DNA from: Areca catechu
Lineage: Eukaryota > Streptophyta > Magnoliopsida > Arecales > Arecaceae
Direction: 5' to 3'
Assembly: GCA_021397845.1 (NCBI GenBank)
Contig: JAHSVC010000031.1
Coordinates: forward strand, 3,286,001 to 3,350,000
DNA length: 64,000 bases
Part shown: in pieces, positions 1 through 10,700 of the stretch
Position numbering within the stretch: the first letter of the stretch is position 1
How the letters are laid out: each line of letters begins with the position of its first letter
Notes under the pieces: model-generated
Database searches by the model: none
Told to the model about the DNA's origin: nothing
Seen by the model: only the letters and a program-made list of their open reading frames with translations
Position numbers and translations under genes: made by a program

Positions 1-760
1 TACAATGACTAGACCATACTTCTTACCTCCCAAACTAGATGTTCTAGTTGGCCCAAAGAGGTCCATGTGAAGCAATTCCAAAGGTCTAGATGTAGAGATT
101 ACTCCTTTTGGTTTGAAAGAGGATTTTATTTGTTTTCCAAGTTGACATGCACTGCAAATCTTATCTTTTTCAAAATTGAGTTTAGGCAAATCCTTTACCA
201 AGTTCTTTTTGCTAAGTTTTGAAATTAAATGCATGCTTGCATGTCCTAGTCTACGATGCCAAAGCCAACTAGTTTATCGATCTTGGCTTCCATTGCCACT
301 AGACATTGACCTTTCTGAATAGGGAGATCATCAAGATCAACCATATAAATATTGCCATGCCTATGACCAATGAACTTGATGCCATTGTCATCTAGACTAG
401 AAACAATGCACAAAGAAGATTCAAAACAACTTTAAAATTTTTGTCACAAAACTGACTAATGCTAAGCAAGTTATGTTTTAAACCATCAACATATAATACA
501 TTATCAATATAAGAGTAGGGGTGATATGGATTTTACCAATACCGATAATTTTGCCCTTTCATTATCACCAAAAGTTCATTGCCACCATTTTGATATGAGA
601 GTGATGAGAACTGCTCCACATCTCCTGTCATATGCCTTGAGCAACCGCTATCAAGGTACCACATCCTTTTCTTATTGGTTGCAAGGCATACCTGCAATAA
701 AGATCAAGTGAGACTTTAGGTACCCAAGCCATCTTGGGTCCTTTTTGGTTAGTGGCATTG
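1..760 (-). pseudogene. Element A protease, GAG-pre-integrase and integrase start (broken)
   Basis: The minus strand at about 615-655 reads the copia aspartic protease signature DSGCSRHMTGD, in which D-S-G is the catalytic triplet. Further on (about 450-180) is a GAG-pre-integrase-like region with an ISQFCD segment, and at 1-75 the integrase core begins with HMDLFGPTRTSSLGG, whose first Asp is a catalytic D of the D-D-E triad. The parts lie in different frames with stops between them, so no continuous polyprotein is made. The rest of pol lies beyond the left edge. Domain calls rest on recognised copia motifs; the exact joins are uncertain. Confidence 0.75.
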
Positions 761-799
761 GTTCCTTTTGGAACCCAAACTTTCTTAGTATTATTTAAC

Positions 800-1241
800 T
801 TTCTTTTGTTTCATATATAAGATTTGTGTCCTTTGATACCACAAGTATAGCAAGTAATAGATGAAGATGCAGGCACAAAGAAATTTTTAAAGAGTTTCTG
901 TTTCTTATGAGTTCTAATCCTAAACCTGCTTTGTCAAATACTGCTCTTTGATTATTTAAGAGTAAATTCAATTTTTCAGAACTATAAGTAAATTTTTCTA
1001 CAAAAGGTTTTAGTTTTCAATTTCTTCTTTATATCTTTTGTTTTCATTTAAAATTTCTTTGCTTTGTTTTGACAAATTTTCATTTGAAAGTAAGTCACTT
1101 TTCTTTTTGAAGATATCCTTTTCTTTTTCAAGTGCCATAATATTATTATTTAATTTTTTATTTTGTATAAGAAGGCATTCATTTTCATTTGAAAGGTTGT
1201 TATTTGTTTTGGCTAGATCCAAATTTTGCTTCTTTAAATCT
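800..1241 (-). pseudogene. Element A gag C-terminal coiled coil and second zinc knuckle
   Basis: Directly downstream of the gag ORF, one frame away, 1010-1222 encodes a 70-residue Asn/Lys/Glu-rich segment with heptad-like leucines, a probable coiled coil. At about 817-861 the minus strand reads a zinc-knuckle-like CYTCGIKGHKS whose last Cys is missing and which runs into a stop. SIRE-type gag proteins carry a long coiled coil and a second CCHC-like motif here. The step out of frame at about 1240 may be decay or a base-calling error in the T-rich run. Confidence 0.6.
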
Positions 1242-2396
1242 TTATTTTGATTTTAACTTTTGAAATTCTATGACTAGTTCGTCAAAAACTTCATGAAGCT
1301 CATCAAAAGTAAATTCATTCTCGGTTTCAGAACATACCTCTTCATGATCGGCCATCAGACAGAAGTTTGCTACCTCCTGCTGTTCTTCCTCAGAACTGGA
1401 GTCGTCACTTTCACTCCAGGTTGCCATCATGGCTTTCTTTTTCAGCTTTCTTCTGCTTTTCTTTAACAAGGGGCAGTCTACCTTGAAATGCCCGGGTTTT
1501 TTGCACTCAAAACACGTAGGCTGCTCCTTCTCCTTTTCTTTATCCTTCTCTTTGCTCGGCTCACCTTTCAAAGGTTTCTTTTTGTAGTTAAACTTTTTCT
1601 TCCTCATGAACCTCTTGAATTTTCTTGCTAACAGAGCCGTCTCATCTTCTTCATCATCTTCTTCGGAGTCTTCGCTTGAGTCCTCTCTAGTAGTAGATTT
1701 GAACGCGATCGCCTTCTTCTTTTTGTCGACATATCCATTCTTTTGTTTGAGCGAGAGCTCATAAGTCATTAAAGAACCCAACAGTTGTTCCAGTGGGAGA
1801 GTGTTGACATCCTTAGCTTCTTTAATAGCAGTGACCTTTGCTTCCCATGAAGCTGGTAGAGACCTGAGAAGTTTATTCACAAGTTCACCGTTAGAAATAA
1901 TTTTTCCTAGGCTTCTTATGCCATTCACAATGTTTGTGAACCTAGTATACATCTCACTGATAGATTCAGTAGGTTCCATTTTAAACATTTCATATGTGTG
2001 AATTAGCATGTTGACCTTGGTGGTTTTCACTTGGTGTGTACCCTCATGGGTAACCTCAAGTATATCCCAAATCTCCTTGGCGGAGAGACAATTTGATATT
2101 CTATTAAATTCACTTGGATCAAGAGAACAAAATAAAAGATTCATAGCCTTAGCATTAAGCTCGATTTGCTTAATGTCATTCTCATCCCAATCATCTTCCA
2201 TTTTTGGAGTGAGAATGCCATTAATCAACATTGTAGGCTGATGAGGACCTTTTACAATTGTCCTCCATAAATTAATCAAGAGATTGAATAAATATGCGCA
2301 TGCGTGTCTTCCAGTATGTGTAATTTGAGCCATTAAAAGTGGGGGTCGATTTGAAGCTTGACCTTCAACAATACCCATTCCTATTGGGGCTGCCAT
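1242..2396 (-). CDS. gag: Element A gag (capsid and nucleocapsid) ORF, 384 codons
   Basis: Retrotransposon Gag protein, which would assemble into cytoplasmic virus-like particles around the element RNA. The ATG at 2396 is the first after the PBS (44 bases away) and starts MAAPIGMGIVEGQ, typical of SIRE-type gag. Residues about 60-225 match the plant gag-polypeptide (UBN2-type) fold. Residues about 240-290 are acidic then very Lys-rich. A CCHC zinc knuckle CFECKKPGHFKVDC lies near residue 300, followed by an acidic tail. About residues 19-45 do not look like gag; the neighbouring frame over the same bases does, so a pair of compensating indels is likely. This is the longest single open frame in the window. 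Confidence 0.85.
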   Translation of the reverse strand: MAAPIGMGIVEGQASNRPPLLMAQITHTGRHACAYLFNLLINLWRTIVKGPHQPTMLINGILTPKMEDDWDENDIKQIELNAKAMNLLFCSLDPSEFNRISNCLSAKEIWDILEVTHEGTHQVKTTKVNMLIHTYEMFKMEPTESISEMYTRFTNIVNGIRSLGKIISNGELVNKLLRSLPASWEAKVTAIKEAKDVNTLPLEQLLGSLMTYELSLKQKNGYVDKKKKAIAFKSTTREDSSEDSEEDDEEDETALLARKFKRFMRKKKFNYKKKPLKGEPSKEKDKEKEKEQPTCFECKKPGHFKVDCPLLKKSRRKLKKKAMMATWSESDDSSSEEEQQEVANFCLMADHEEVCSETENEFTFDELHEVFDELVIEFQKLKSK

Positions 2397-2439
2397 GATC
2401 TTTTACTCAAGATCCTTGGACCTACAAGAGAGTACCGGT

Positions 2440-2451
2440 GCTCTGATACCA
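2440..2451 (-). promoter_or_regulatory. Element A primer binding site
   Basis: The minus strand reads TGGTATCAGAGC, complementary to the 3' end of plant initiator tRNA-Met, two bases inside the LTR end. It would prime minus-strand DNA synthesis and fixes which LTR is the 5' one. Confidence 0.9.
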
Positions 2452-2453
2452 CT

Positions 2454-3845
2454 TGTTGCCCAGAAATGGAGCCCAAGAGGGGGGTGAATTGGGTCTTTTA
2501 AAAATTTAAGACAATAAAATGAGGGATTAGTGGTGCTTGTGAACAATGATAAATTTAATGCAAGATGTTAGCAATAATTAAAGAGCAAAAGAGGAAAAGA
2601 GTAATCACACACAAACACAAGGTTTATAGTGGTTCGGTGCAAACCTAGCACCTACATCCACTCCCCAAGCCACCCTTGAGAATTTCACTATAATCCAAAC
2701 TAGATTACAGTCGACTTGTTTTTCACAAGGCTCACAAGTCAAAACCTTAGTTGGTTTTGTCACTTAGGCTTACCAACAAACCTTAACACTTATTTTGTCT
2801 TCGAGCTCAAAAGTTAACCCTAGTTGGTTTTATCCCTTTGGCTCACCAACAAACCACAATAACCTTCTTTCAAGACACCCTTGAAAGCAAGGTCAAATCA
2901 CAATAAAATAGATGTACAATTTAAAACTGCAACAAACTCTCTTCAAGAGTAGATTGGAATCTTTGAAGCTCAAGTGGATGCTTTGTCTTCACTCTTCCTT
3001 GGAATCTCCTTCAAGGTGCCTCTTTTGGAATGAAATAAGGATGAGCTTGTAGGCTTTTCAAGGAATCAAACTATATGAGGCTTTTGATGTGAAGTATTTG
3101 GGAGAATATTGGCTTTTTGGCTTTTGAGTAGACTTGAATGCACTTCAATACACTTCTCTCTTCTTTCATAACTTTAAAATGATGTTGGTAGAGGTTAAAT
3201 ACACCAAGAACCTTCCAAAAATGGTTTGTAACCGTTGTAGTACCTCGAAATAGCCGTTTGGAGCTTGAAAAGAAAGTTCTGCAAGCCAGAAAAACAGATC
3301 CGTTAGAGCTGTCAGGCTGCAAGTGTCGACACTTGGCTGTCAGGTGTTGGCACTTGATCTCTGGAACGACACTTGATGCAAGTGTCGACACTTGACAACA
3401 AAATCCTCAATATTACAAAGTTCTGTATTTTCAAAATTCTCAGGCCTTGAGTCAACACTTGGAACCTAAGTGTCGACATATAGGTGTCGACACTTGGCGT
3501 GCCAAGGATTTTTGTCTGTGCCAAATGCTGAAGTGTCGACACTTGACTGTCTAGGTGTCGACACTTGAGACTGAAAAATCTCAGATTCAAGTGTAAATGC
3601 TTCGAAAACATAAATATAATTCTAGAAAACATAAACACATAATATTTAAATATTTAGATACCCTTTTTCAATGAAGAGGATGCCCGAATTTGTGGAATTG
3701 CTCCGTGCCATTGCGTGCATAAACCATAAGTTTTTGAGATTTTGAGGTGCTTTCATCCTGAAAACTCACAACTTGAAATCCTCATTAGAATACAATATGC
3801 ACTCAATGTTTTGTTATTCATCAAAATCACTGGGTGGAGCCAACA
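2454..3845 (-). repeat. Element A 5' LTR (1392 bp)
   Basis: The plus-strand ends are TGTTG at 2454 and CAACA at 3845, an inverted pair typical of SIRE LTRs, and the PBS lies just inside 2454. The start (TGTTGCCCAG...) is like that of the element I LTR at 43152, and the far end (CATCAAAATCA...) is like both I and the mirrored start of J at 63171. The middle (3320-3567) holds an array of a palindrome described separately. It should carry the element's promoter; no clear TATA box was recognised. Confidence 0.85.
3320..3567. repeat. Array of CAAGTGTCGACACTTG palindromes in element A LTR
   Basis: The 16-bp perfect palindrome CAAGTGTCGACACTTG occurs at 3320-3335 and 3379-3394, with near copies at about 3481-3496, 3530-3545 and 3554-3567 and several degenerate half copies between. 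The shared core is GTGTCGACAC. Confidence 0.8.
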
Positions 3846-4020
3846 ATGATCTCCATCATAACCTTATTCCATTGCCCTAACTATGGGGTTCATCATATTC
3901 TTGATAAGATGTAGCAGTATGATGAAGCAAATATCTTTTATAATAAATAATATCATACATGAGCTAGAAGATCATAGAAATGCCCATACAAAGATTGGCT
4001 TTTAGGGTACCATTTTTTCA
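3846..4020 (-). repeat. Element B 3' LTR remnant
   Basis: This matches the 5' LTR end at about 42555-42725 (shared run of gggttcatcat, gatcatagaaatgcccata and gattggctttta). It ends TTTTCA at 4020, next to a purine tract on the minus strand. The rest of the LTR is displaced by element A. Confidence 0.8.
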
Positions 4021-4035
4021 ATCTCCCACTTGCAC
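4021..4035 (-). promoter_or_regulatory. Element B polypurine tract
   Basis: The minus strand reads GTGCAAGTGGGAGAT directly before the LTR start. The same AAGTGGGAGA tract precedes the 3' LTRs of C and H. It primes plus-strand DNA synthesis. Confidence 0.8.
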
Positions 4036-5610
4036 TAAAGACAATCACCTTTGTATTTTACATTCATACAATCTATGTGGCGATCAAATTTTTACTATAG
4101 TTAGTGCTTTAGTAAATGGGTTTGCTATGTTGTTCTTTGTATCTACTCGTTCAATGAGAACATCATATCTTTTTATGATCTCTCAAACGAGTTGGAAGCA
4201 TCTTAGGATGTGCTTGGACTTTTGATGTGCTTGGACTTATGATGAGACCTAGGTTCCTTAGCTTGCACAACAGCTCTAATATTATCACAATAAAGTGGCA
4301 CTGGTTGTTGTATAGCAGGAACCATGCCCAATTCCATGCTGAATTTCTTCATCCACAACTTTCTTTGTAGCTTCACTTGCAGCTGTGTACTTTGTCTCAG
4401 TGACTAAGTCAGCTACAGTTTATTACTTTGTATTCTACCAACCACTGCACCACCATATTTTGTGAGACATACCCTAATATGGATATGCTATTATCTAGAT
4501 CTGATTGAAAACTAGAATCTGTATACCCTTCTAGTTTCAATTTGATCTGCCATATATTAGAAAAACATTTTTAGTCTTTCTCAGGTACTTAAGAATATTT
4601 TTCACAGCTTTCTAATGATTCTCTCCTGGATCAGCCTGGAACTTGCTTACTATACTTAAGGAAGAAGAAACATCAGGCCTGGTACATAACATGGCATACA
4701 TAATTGATCCTACATTCGAAGCATAAGGAATTAAACTTATTCTCTCTCTCTTCTAGTGTCTTAGGAGACATCTTCTGGGAGAGACGTATGCCTTGACTCA
4801 TGGGCAAGTAACCTTTCTTACTTTCCTCCATGTTGAGTCTCTTCAACACTAAGTCAATGTACCTAGATTGGGATAAGCCAAGCATCTCCTTAGATCTATC
4901 TTTATGAATCTTTATACCCAGTATATAGGATGCCTCTCCCAAATCCTTCATGGAAAACTACTTTGATAGCCAAGACTTAATCGATTGCAACATTGGGTAT
5001 CATTCCCAATGATGAGTATGTCATCGACATACAAAACCAAGAAAACAAGGGCGCTCCTACTTGTCTTCTTGTACACACATGGTTCATCCACATTCTTAAT
5101 GAAACCAAACTCTTCGATTGTTTCATCAAAGCAGATGTTCTAACTACTTGATGCTTGCTTAAATCCATAAATGGATTTCTTAAGCCTGCATATTTGGTTT
5201 GGTCTCTCACTTGAGACAAACTCCTTTGGTTATGATATATAGACTTCTTCCTCAAGATATTCATTAAGGAAAGCAATCTTTACATCCATCTACCAGATTT
5301 CATAGTCATAGTATGTAGCTATGGCAAGCAATATTTGAATGGACTTGAGCATAGCTACTGGTGAAAAAGTTTTATCATAGTCAATACCATGTCTTTGTCT
5401 AAAACCTTTTGCCACCAGCCTAGCCTTGTAGGTCTCTATTTGACCATCTACTCCAATCTTCTTCCTGAAGACCTATTTACATCCAATTGGGCATACTCTC
5501 TCAGGTGGTGGATCTACTAATGTCCAAACCTGATTAGAGTACATAGACTCCATCTTAGATTTCATGGCTTCTAGCCATCTATCAGAGTCTCCACTCATGA
5601 TAGCTTCCGT
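4036..5610 (-). pseudogene. pol: Element B reverse transcriptase and RNase H (broken)
   Basis: Minus-strand copia RT and RNase H. The RT catalytic motif YVDD is intact at 5020-5031. Downstream 4673-4951 encodes the RT end (MKDLGEASYILGIKIHKDRS, then KKGYLPMSQGI), and about 4040-4660 is RNase H in fragments. Upstream (5276-5600) are the QxD/LNE-type and KARLVAKG-type RT segments. The fragments are in different frames with several stops. The same regions in H (37640-39127) and C (13050-14581) line up by eye. Confidence 0.8.
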
Positions 5611-6953
5611 ATAGGTCATAGGATCTTATCCTACATGATACTGGCTTCATTATCATTCCCAATAACAAAACCATATATGAGAGGTGCACTTCGCACTCTC
5701 TCTGACTTACGAAGGAGGTGTGTGTTATGGTTGTTCTTGAACATTAGAATCATCTGGTTAAGGAATTGCATCAGGTGTATGTTGAACTTCTTCAATTTCA
5801 AATATCCTCTCACTGCCCCTTTCTTGGATAAACTCCTTTTCCAAGAATGTGTCATGCCTACTGACAAAGACCTTTTGCTCAGTAAGGTGGTAGAAAAGGT
5901 AACCCATACATTCTTTAGGATATCCTACAAACCTGCACTTTTCAGCCTTAGCACTTAGCTTATGTCCAAAAACATTCCTGACATAAGTAGGGCAACCCAA
6001 ATCTTAAAATACTTAAGATTTAGTCTTCTCCTATTCCATAATTCATATGGAGTGCTTTTAACTGCCATTGATGGCACCCAATTTAATATGTAGGTAGCAG
6101 TATCTAAGGCATAATCTTAGAAGAATACTGGAAGATCTGTTAAGCATATCATGGACTGTACCATGTCCGACAAGGTTCGGTTTCTCCTTTCTGCTACACC
6201 ATTTAGCTGTGGTGTGTATGGAGGAGTCCATTTAGAGAGTGTGCTTTTATCTTTAAGATGATTGAGAAATTCACTGATAAGTATTCTCCTCCTATATCAG
6301 ATTGAAGGATTTTAATGCTATGCCAAGTTTGTTTCTTAACCTCGCTATGATACTTTTGAATTTCAAAGGCTTCAAACTTCTGTTTCATAAGATACACATA
6401 TCTGAACCTTGATAAGTCATCAATAAGCTGATGAAATAAGAGTATCCTTTTCTAGCTTGGGTTGCCATAGGACCACACAAATCTATGTGTACTAGACCTA
6501 ACAAGTTAATTGCCCTCTCTCCATGTCCTATGAATAAATATTGGTTATCTTACCTATGAGATAGGACTCACAAGTTCCTAATGACTCAAGATCAAAAGGT
6601 TTAAAAAAGTTTTCTTTGTATAACTTGTTTATCCTGAACTCACTGATATGACCCAAATGGCAATACCAAAGATAAATGACATTCACATTATCTCTCTTTC
6701 TTTTCTTGCTTTTAACAAGCATACTTCATCATTGAGTGACAGAATCAAAAGACCATTAGCAAATATACCATAACCAAAGTATTTCTTTGAAAAGAAAATC
6801 GAGTAGCCATGGCTCGATAAATTTATTTCATAAACTTTTTTTAACAACAAAGATACAAAATAATATCTTTATAATGTTGAATACATAATAACAATCTTTT
6901 AATTTAAGAATATTGCCCGATGGAAATAATAGTAGATAGGTCCTAACAGCTTC
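5611..6953 (-). pseudogene. pol: Element B integrase and GAG-pre-integrase (broken)
   Basis: Minus strand. 6528-6722 is GAG-pre-integrase (LWYCHLGHISEFRINKLYKE, then CESYLIGK, where the second Cys of the usual CESC is Tyr). 6203-6397 holds the integrase core segment with SDIGGEYLS (catalytic Asp and the following GGE). 5758-6000 is the integrase C-terminal part (RNVFGHKLSAKAEKCRFVGY). 6828-6953 is the end of the protease region (FPSGNILKLKDCYY). Element C interrupts the protease at 6953. Frameshifts separate all pieces. Confidence 0.75.
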
Positions 6954-9351
6954 TGAAAGGATTATGCCCTGCAAGCCAATAAAAACTTGTAATTTTACTA
7001 GGATATCCTGAAAACTTCCAAACTTTTGTATTGACAATTATATATATTAAAAGGCATCTTTTTCATCATTGGCTGTGTCTTAGATTTATGATATGATGAA
7101 CCCTATAGACTAGGGCTATGGTTTTAAGGGTTAAGATGAGATCATACCAGTAAGACTTAAAACCTAAAAATCCTAATCCTAAGTATTCCTAGTTAAAGGG
7201 ATATTGAGTAGAGGATCAATATTTTTGGAAAGACTAGCATATCCTTTGTATGCTCATTAATAAGGGTAATTGATCTTACAATTACTTGTGTAGGACACTA
7301 ATACAAGGACATGGGTGCTCATTAGAGAATGAGTTCACTGAATTTGATCTGACTTGAAAACATCTAATGGAGTCTTATCTACTTGTCAATAGATGATTTT
7401 CATAGAGGGAGTAGTGCATGTAATCCTTTGACCTGAGACTACCATAGTGCCTTGTATGCATGAACCCATGTTTTGGTTCACACTTATTCATGACACTGAG
7501 TCATGTACAGGGTGATACTGGATATGGTGAATTGTATATGGAGGTTGAGTAGGTCGAACAAGGATTTGATCAACCCTAGTAAGAGGAGATCGCATCCAGC
7601 TGATTTCGATCAAATGGTGATTCAGGGAAACTTTGATCAAAGTATGAATATTAGAAATAGTTTCTAATATTTCATCATTTGAATCATCATTATTAGATTA
7701 AGAAAGAATTGAATGTGATCTTGGATTTGACATGGTTCCATATCCAAAGTCATTTTCAAGGTGCAAGCTGATCGAAGGATTGAATTGCACGGTAACTTTC
7801 ACTGAAGGGTATTTTTGGTATTTTCACTAAAATTCCACACCTTCCGCTAGGCATGATATGTTGCTAGACATCAATCTTTCCTTGTGGGTTTTTGATTTAA
7901 TTAAAGAGTTTAATTAGATCAAGAATTAGAAAGAATTCTAATTGTCAATTGGGTTAGCTCATTTGACCTAAATCGGCTAGGTTAAAGCCTAAATCAAATT
8001 AGGTCAAATCGCACCCAACCCACTACTGGCTAGATGTGGAACCCAATGGGTCACACACAAAGGGAATTGATTAAGGGTTTAATTGGATTAAACTATGTTT
8101 GCAAGATAACATGCTAGCACATGTTGCAAACCATTGCACCTTGATTCGAATTAGGTTCGAATCGGGTTCCGATTTGGGCTGATTTGGTCTAATTAAGGCT
8201 AAATCAATTTATGCTCATGTGTTGGGCTAACCCTTGGCTAGTTAACCAAGGGATTGGACTTTTAAATCAGCCACATGGAAGGTTTAATTCAGATTGGACT
8301 CTATCCTAAATTAAGCGCCTAAAGGTTTGACTGGGTCAAACTATTTCTATGTAATAGTTACGTTAAAAAATTTATGAAGAGGTGCCATATTGGAAGAGTC
8401 CTTCTACTGTTGAAACACAGTAGAGGACCAGATAAACCATCATCCTTGCCACCCCTTGCAGATAAGTCTTTGATATTTTTCATGCGCCATTTCCTATGAC
8501 CTGTCAAAGCAAGAAAGACAAGGGGGTGGACTCTTCCTTCACGCCCCTTGGTGTTTCACGCCATATGGCATTTGGCATGGATAAAGTTGGCCATTTGATG
8601 GCTGATGGGTGGCCATGATGTAAGGATATTCGTGCAACATAAAAAGAAGTGACTCTTCGTAAACTTTTTTTTATCCGAAGAGTCCTTCTGTTTTAATTCT
8701 CTTAAGTTTTGAACGAAGAGAAGTGTTGTCTGGATAAGGGACACATTCTATTGGAAAGGACATGTCTTATGGCATGGAAGGGATGTCTTAAAGCATCCCT
8801 CAGATTGCTATTTAAGGAGATGGTTCCCGAGGAATGGTGTTCGAAGTTTTTATTCTGAAAAACATTTCTTTCCTGCATTCTCTTTCTTTGTCCTAAAAGA
8901 TCTCTAGTCAAATTAAGACAAGCCCTTAACTTTGGTTAGGAGAGTCCTATTTGAGTGATCTTACAGGTGTTGAAAGAGGAAGAAAGAGGAGGAAAGAAAG
9001 GTTGATAGGAGGAATATCAATTTAAATAAGAGGAGTTTCTGCCTAAATTAAATTAGGCCTTAGAGGTCTAATTGAAGGAACCGGTTTTGAAGCGGTGCAT
9101 TTGTCTTGATCAAAGCCCTGTGTGGATCACCGTTGGAGGGCGAACACTTGGGTGCCTGGTGAGCAGATCAGAAAGACCAGATTAAGGTTTCTACATCAAT
9201 TCGATTTTTGAGATCGAGGTTGGTGTTTAAACCCTAATTTATATTTTTTATGATTTATGTTCTTAATAAGGTGTTCTTGGGATTAAGAGTTAAGTTATGA
9301 TTTCATAATATTTTGAAATCCATGCTTCTGCCCTAGTAACCGAACCCATCA
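6954..9351 (+). repeat. Element C 5' LTR (2398 bp)
   Basis: It starts TGAAAGGATTATGCC and ends GAACCCATCA just before the PBS, and matches 14599-18279 along its length apart from the solo-LTR insertion. A TATA-like CTATTTAAGG lies at 8808-8817, a plausible U3/R boundary. A perfect 11-bp inverted repeat (AATATTAGAAA, 3-base loop) is at 7647-7671. Confidence 0.9.
8808..8817 (+). promoter_or_regulatory. Putative TATA box of element C 5' LTR
   Basis: CTATTTAAGG, kept in the 3' LTR at 17733-17742. It is the best TATA-like site in the downstream half of the LTR. Assigned from sequence alone. Confidence 0.4.
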
Positions 9352-9352
9352 G

Positions 9353-9364
9353 TGGTATCAGAGC
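9353..9364 (+). promoter_or_regulatory. Element C primer binding site
   Basis: TGGTATCAGAGC, complementary to the initiator tRNA-Met 3' end, one base after the 5' LTR. Confidence 0.92.
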
Positions 9365-9387
9365 CACCTTATTAGGGCTAAATCATA

Positions 9388-9645
9388 CAAAATTTGATGT
9401 TGCCCATTTTGGTAGGACTCTACAAAAATTGAAGTTGCCCAATTTTGTAGGACTCTTGAGGTTGCCCATTTTGGTAGGACTCTACAAAATTGAAGTTGCC
9501 CAGTTTTGTAGGACTCTTGAGGTTGCCCATTTTGGTAGGACTCTACAAAATTGAAGTTTCCCAATTTTGTAGGACTCTTGAGGTTGCCCATTTTTGTAGG
9601 ACTACAAAATTTGAAGTTGCCCAATTTTGTAGGACTCTACAAAAG
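9388..9645 (+). repeat. Tandem repeat in element C leader, directly after the PBS
   Basis: About four copies of a roughly 61-62-bp unit made of two similar halves: ttgcccattttggtaggac-tctacaaaattgaag and ttgcccaattttgtaggac-tcttgagg. Copies are nearly identical. The minus-strand frame through it (9358-9624) is open only because of the repeat. No such block was seen in the leaders of H or B. Confidence 0.85.
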
Positions 9646-10700
9646 TTTAAAGTTACATATGATTGATATGTTTATGCATATATGTATGTCACTGGTTAGG
9701 TTTTCACTTAAACCTTAACCGATATAGAGATATGTTTAGCTTTCTAGTCATCATACTGAAATAAGGTTGCCCTGGCATAATGGTGGATCCATTATGTGGT
9801 AGATGGTTGTCTTAGTATGATGACACACTTGGCACATTATAAAATGATATATGATACTTGGTTGATTGAATGGTAATATTAGAATGTGCTTCTGTTTGAA
9901 TTGCCCTCTAATAAAATAATATTAAGTTGTAGTGTCATATACCAAAAGCAAAAATCAATGATTAGTTGATCATTCGGTGTCTAGGATAGGTGGTTCATGA
10001 TTGGTAAAGAGGATGTGGTTTTTAATTGGTTTCGTTGTCTGACCTGGCCAATTTATTGGTGACTAGGAAAGCAACGGGGGGACTCCCACTACTCTCCCAC
10101 TTACCTGGCCGATTTTATTAACTTAATTCTTGATTGATATGCTTAGTGTAATGTTCACTACATTAGGCCTTCCTTCATGCTAAGTCATAATTGTGTCATG
10201 ATCCATTTTAGGTTTGTTTGTACTAACATAAGACCTATTATGGGGACTAACATAGTTATGGTTTAGTGCATTTAGATGCTTACAGCATATTTGATATAAT
10301 GCTTTGTTGTGCTAACACAAGGGCATATATATAAAAATATGACTGTATGATAATGAAGGTCTAACTTAACTAAAGCATTATGATTTGTTGTGCTAACACA
10401 AGACTATTAATGTTTTAGAGGCCAGTTTTTGTTGAGAATTGCATAAGATGCAATTGGAAAGAATTTTTCTACCTTTGAACTTGTAAAAGGTTTGTTGTGT
10501 AAACATAAGATCTTTTATAAGGAATTAGGATCTCAATCCCACTAAGAAAACCAATTAGGGTTTCTCGATTATCATAGGGGAGGGCTATGATGTTCGATAA
10601 AATAGTGGGAGGCTTAATTAAATTAAAGTCCTAATTTAATTATGTTTTGTCAAACATTGGTTGTTTGCTTATGTAATGTTCTTTGTTTATGTAGATATAA
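9646..10700 (+). other. Element C untranslated leader with tandem module and hairpins
   Basis: Non-coding stretch between the PBS repeat and gag. It holds a block also present twice in H's leader (9680-9840), the tandem module at 9974-10110, and four hairpin-forming repeats of the TTGTG/CACAA type: degenerate at about 10213-10233, perfect at 10307-10320 and 10388-10401, degenerate at 10495-10508. Retroelement leaders normally hold packaging and dimerisation signals; that role is inferred here. Confidence 0.7.

Larger units (their letters stand above)
1..3845 (-). mobile_element. Element A: SIRE-type Ty1-copia retrotransposon, 5' half, cut by window edge
   Basis: Read on the minus strand the order is LTR (2454-3845), PBS (2440-2451), gag (1242-2396), coiled-coil and second zinc-knuckle segment, protease, and the start of integrase at the window edge. 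That is the Ty1-copia order. The long gag with a C-terminal coiled coil and the LTR ends TGTTG...CAACA fit the SIRE/Maximus lineage. The element lies in the 3' LTR of element B; the five bases after its LTR (3846-3850, ATGAT) are the expected target duplication, but the partner copy is outside the window. Gag is nearly open, while protease and integrase have several frameshifts, so this copy is probably inactive. Confidence 0.85.

Noticed and set aside
3320..3567. CRISPR-like array
   Set aside because: Spacers are irregular, repeats are short palindromes, and the context is a plant LTR.
9358..9624. 88-codon minus-strand ORF with internal repeats
   Set aside because: By-product of the tandem repeat in C's leader.
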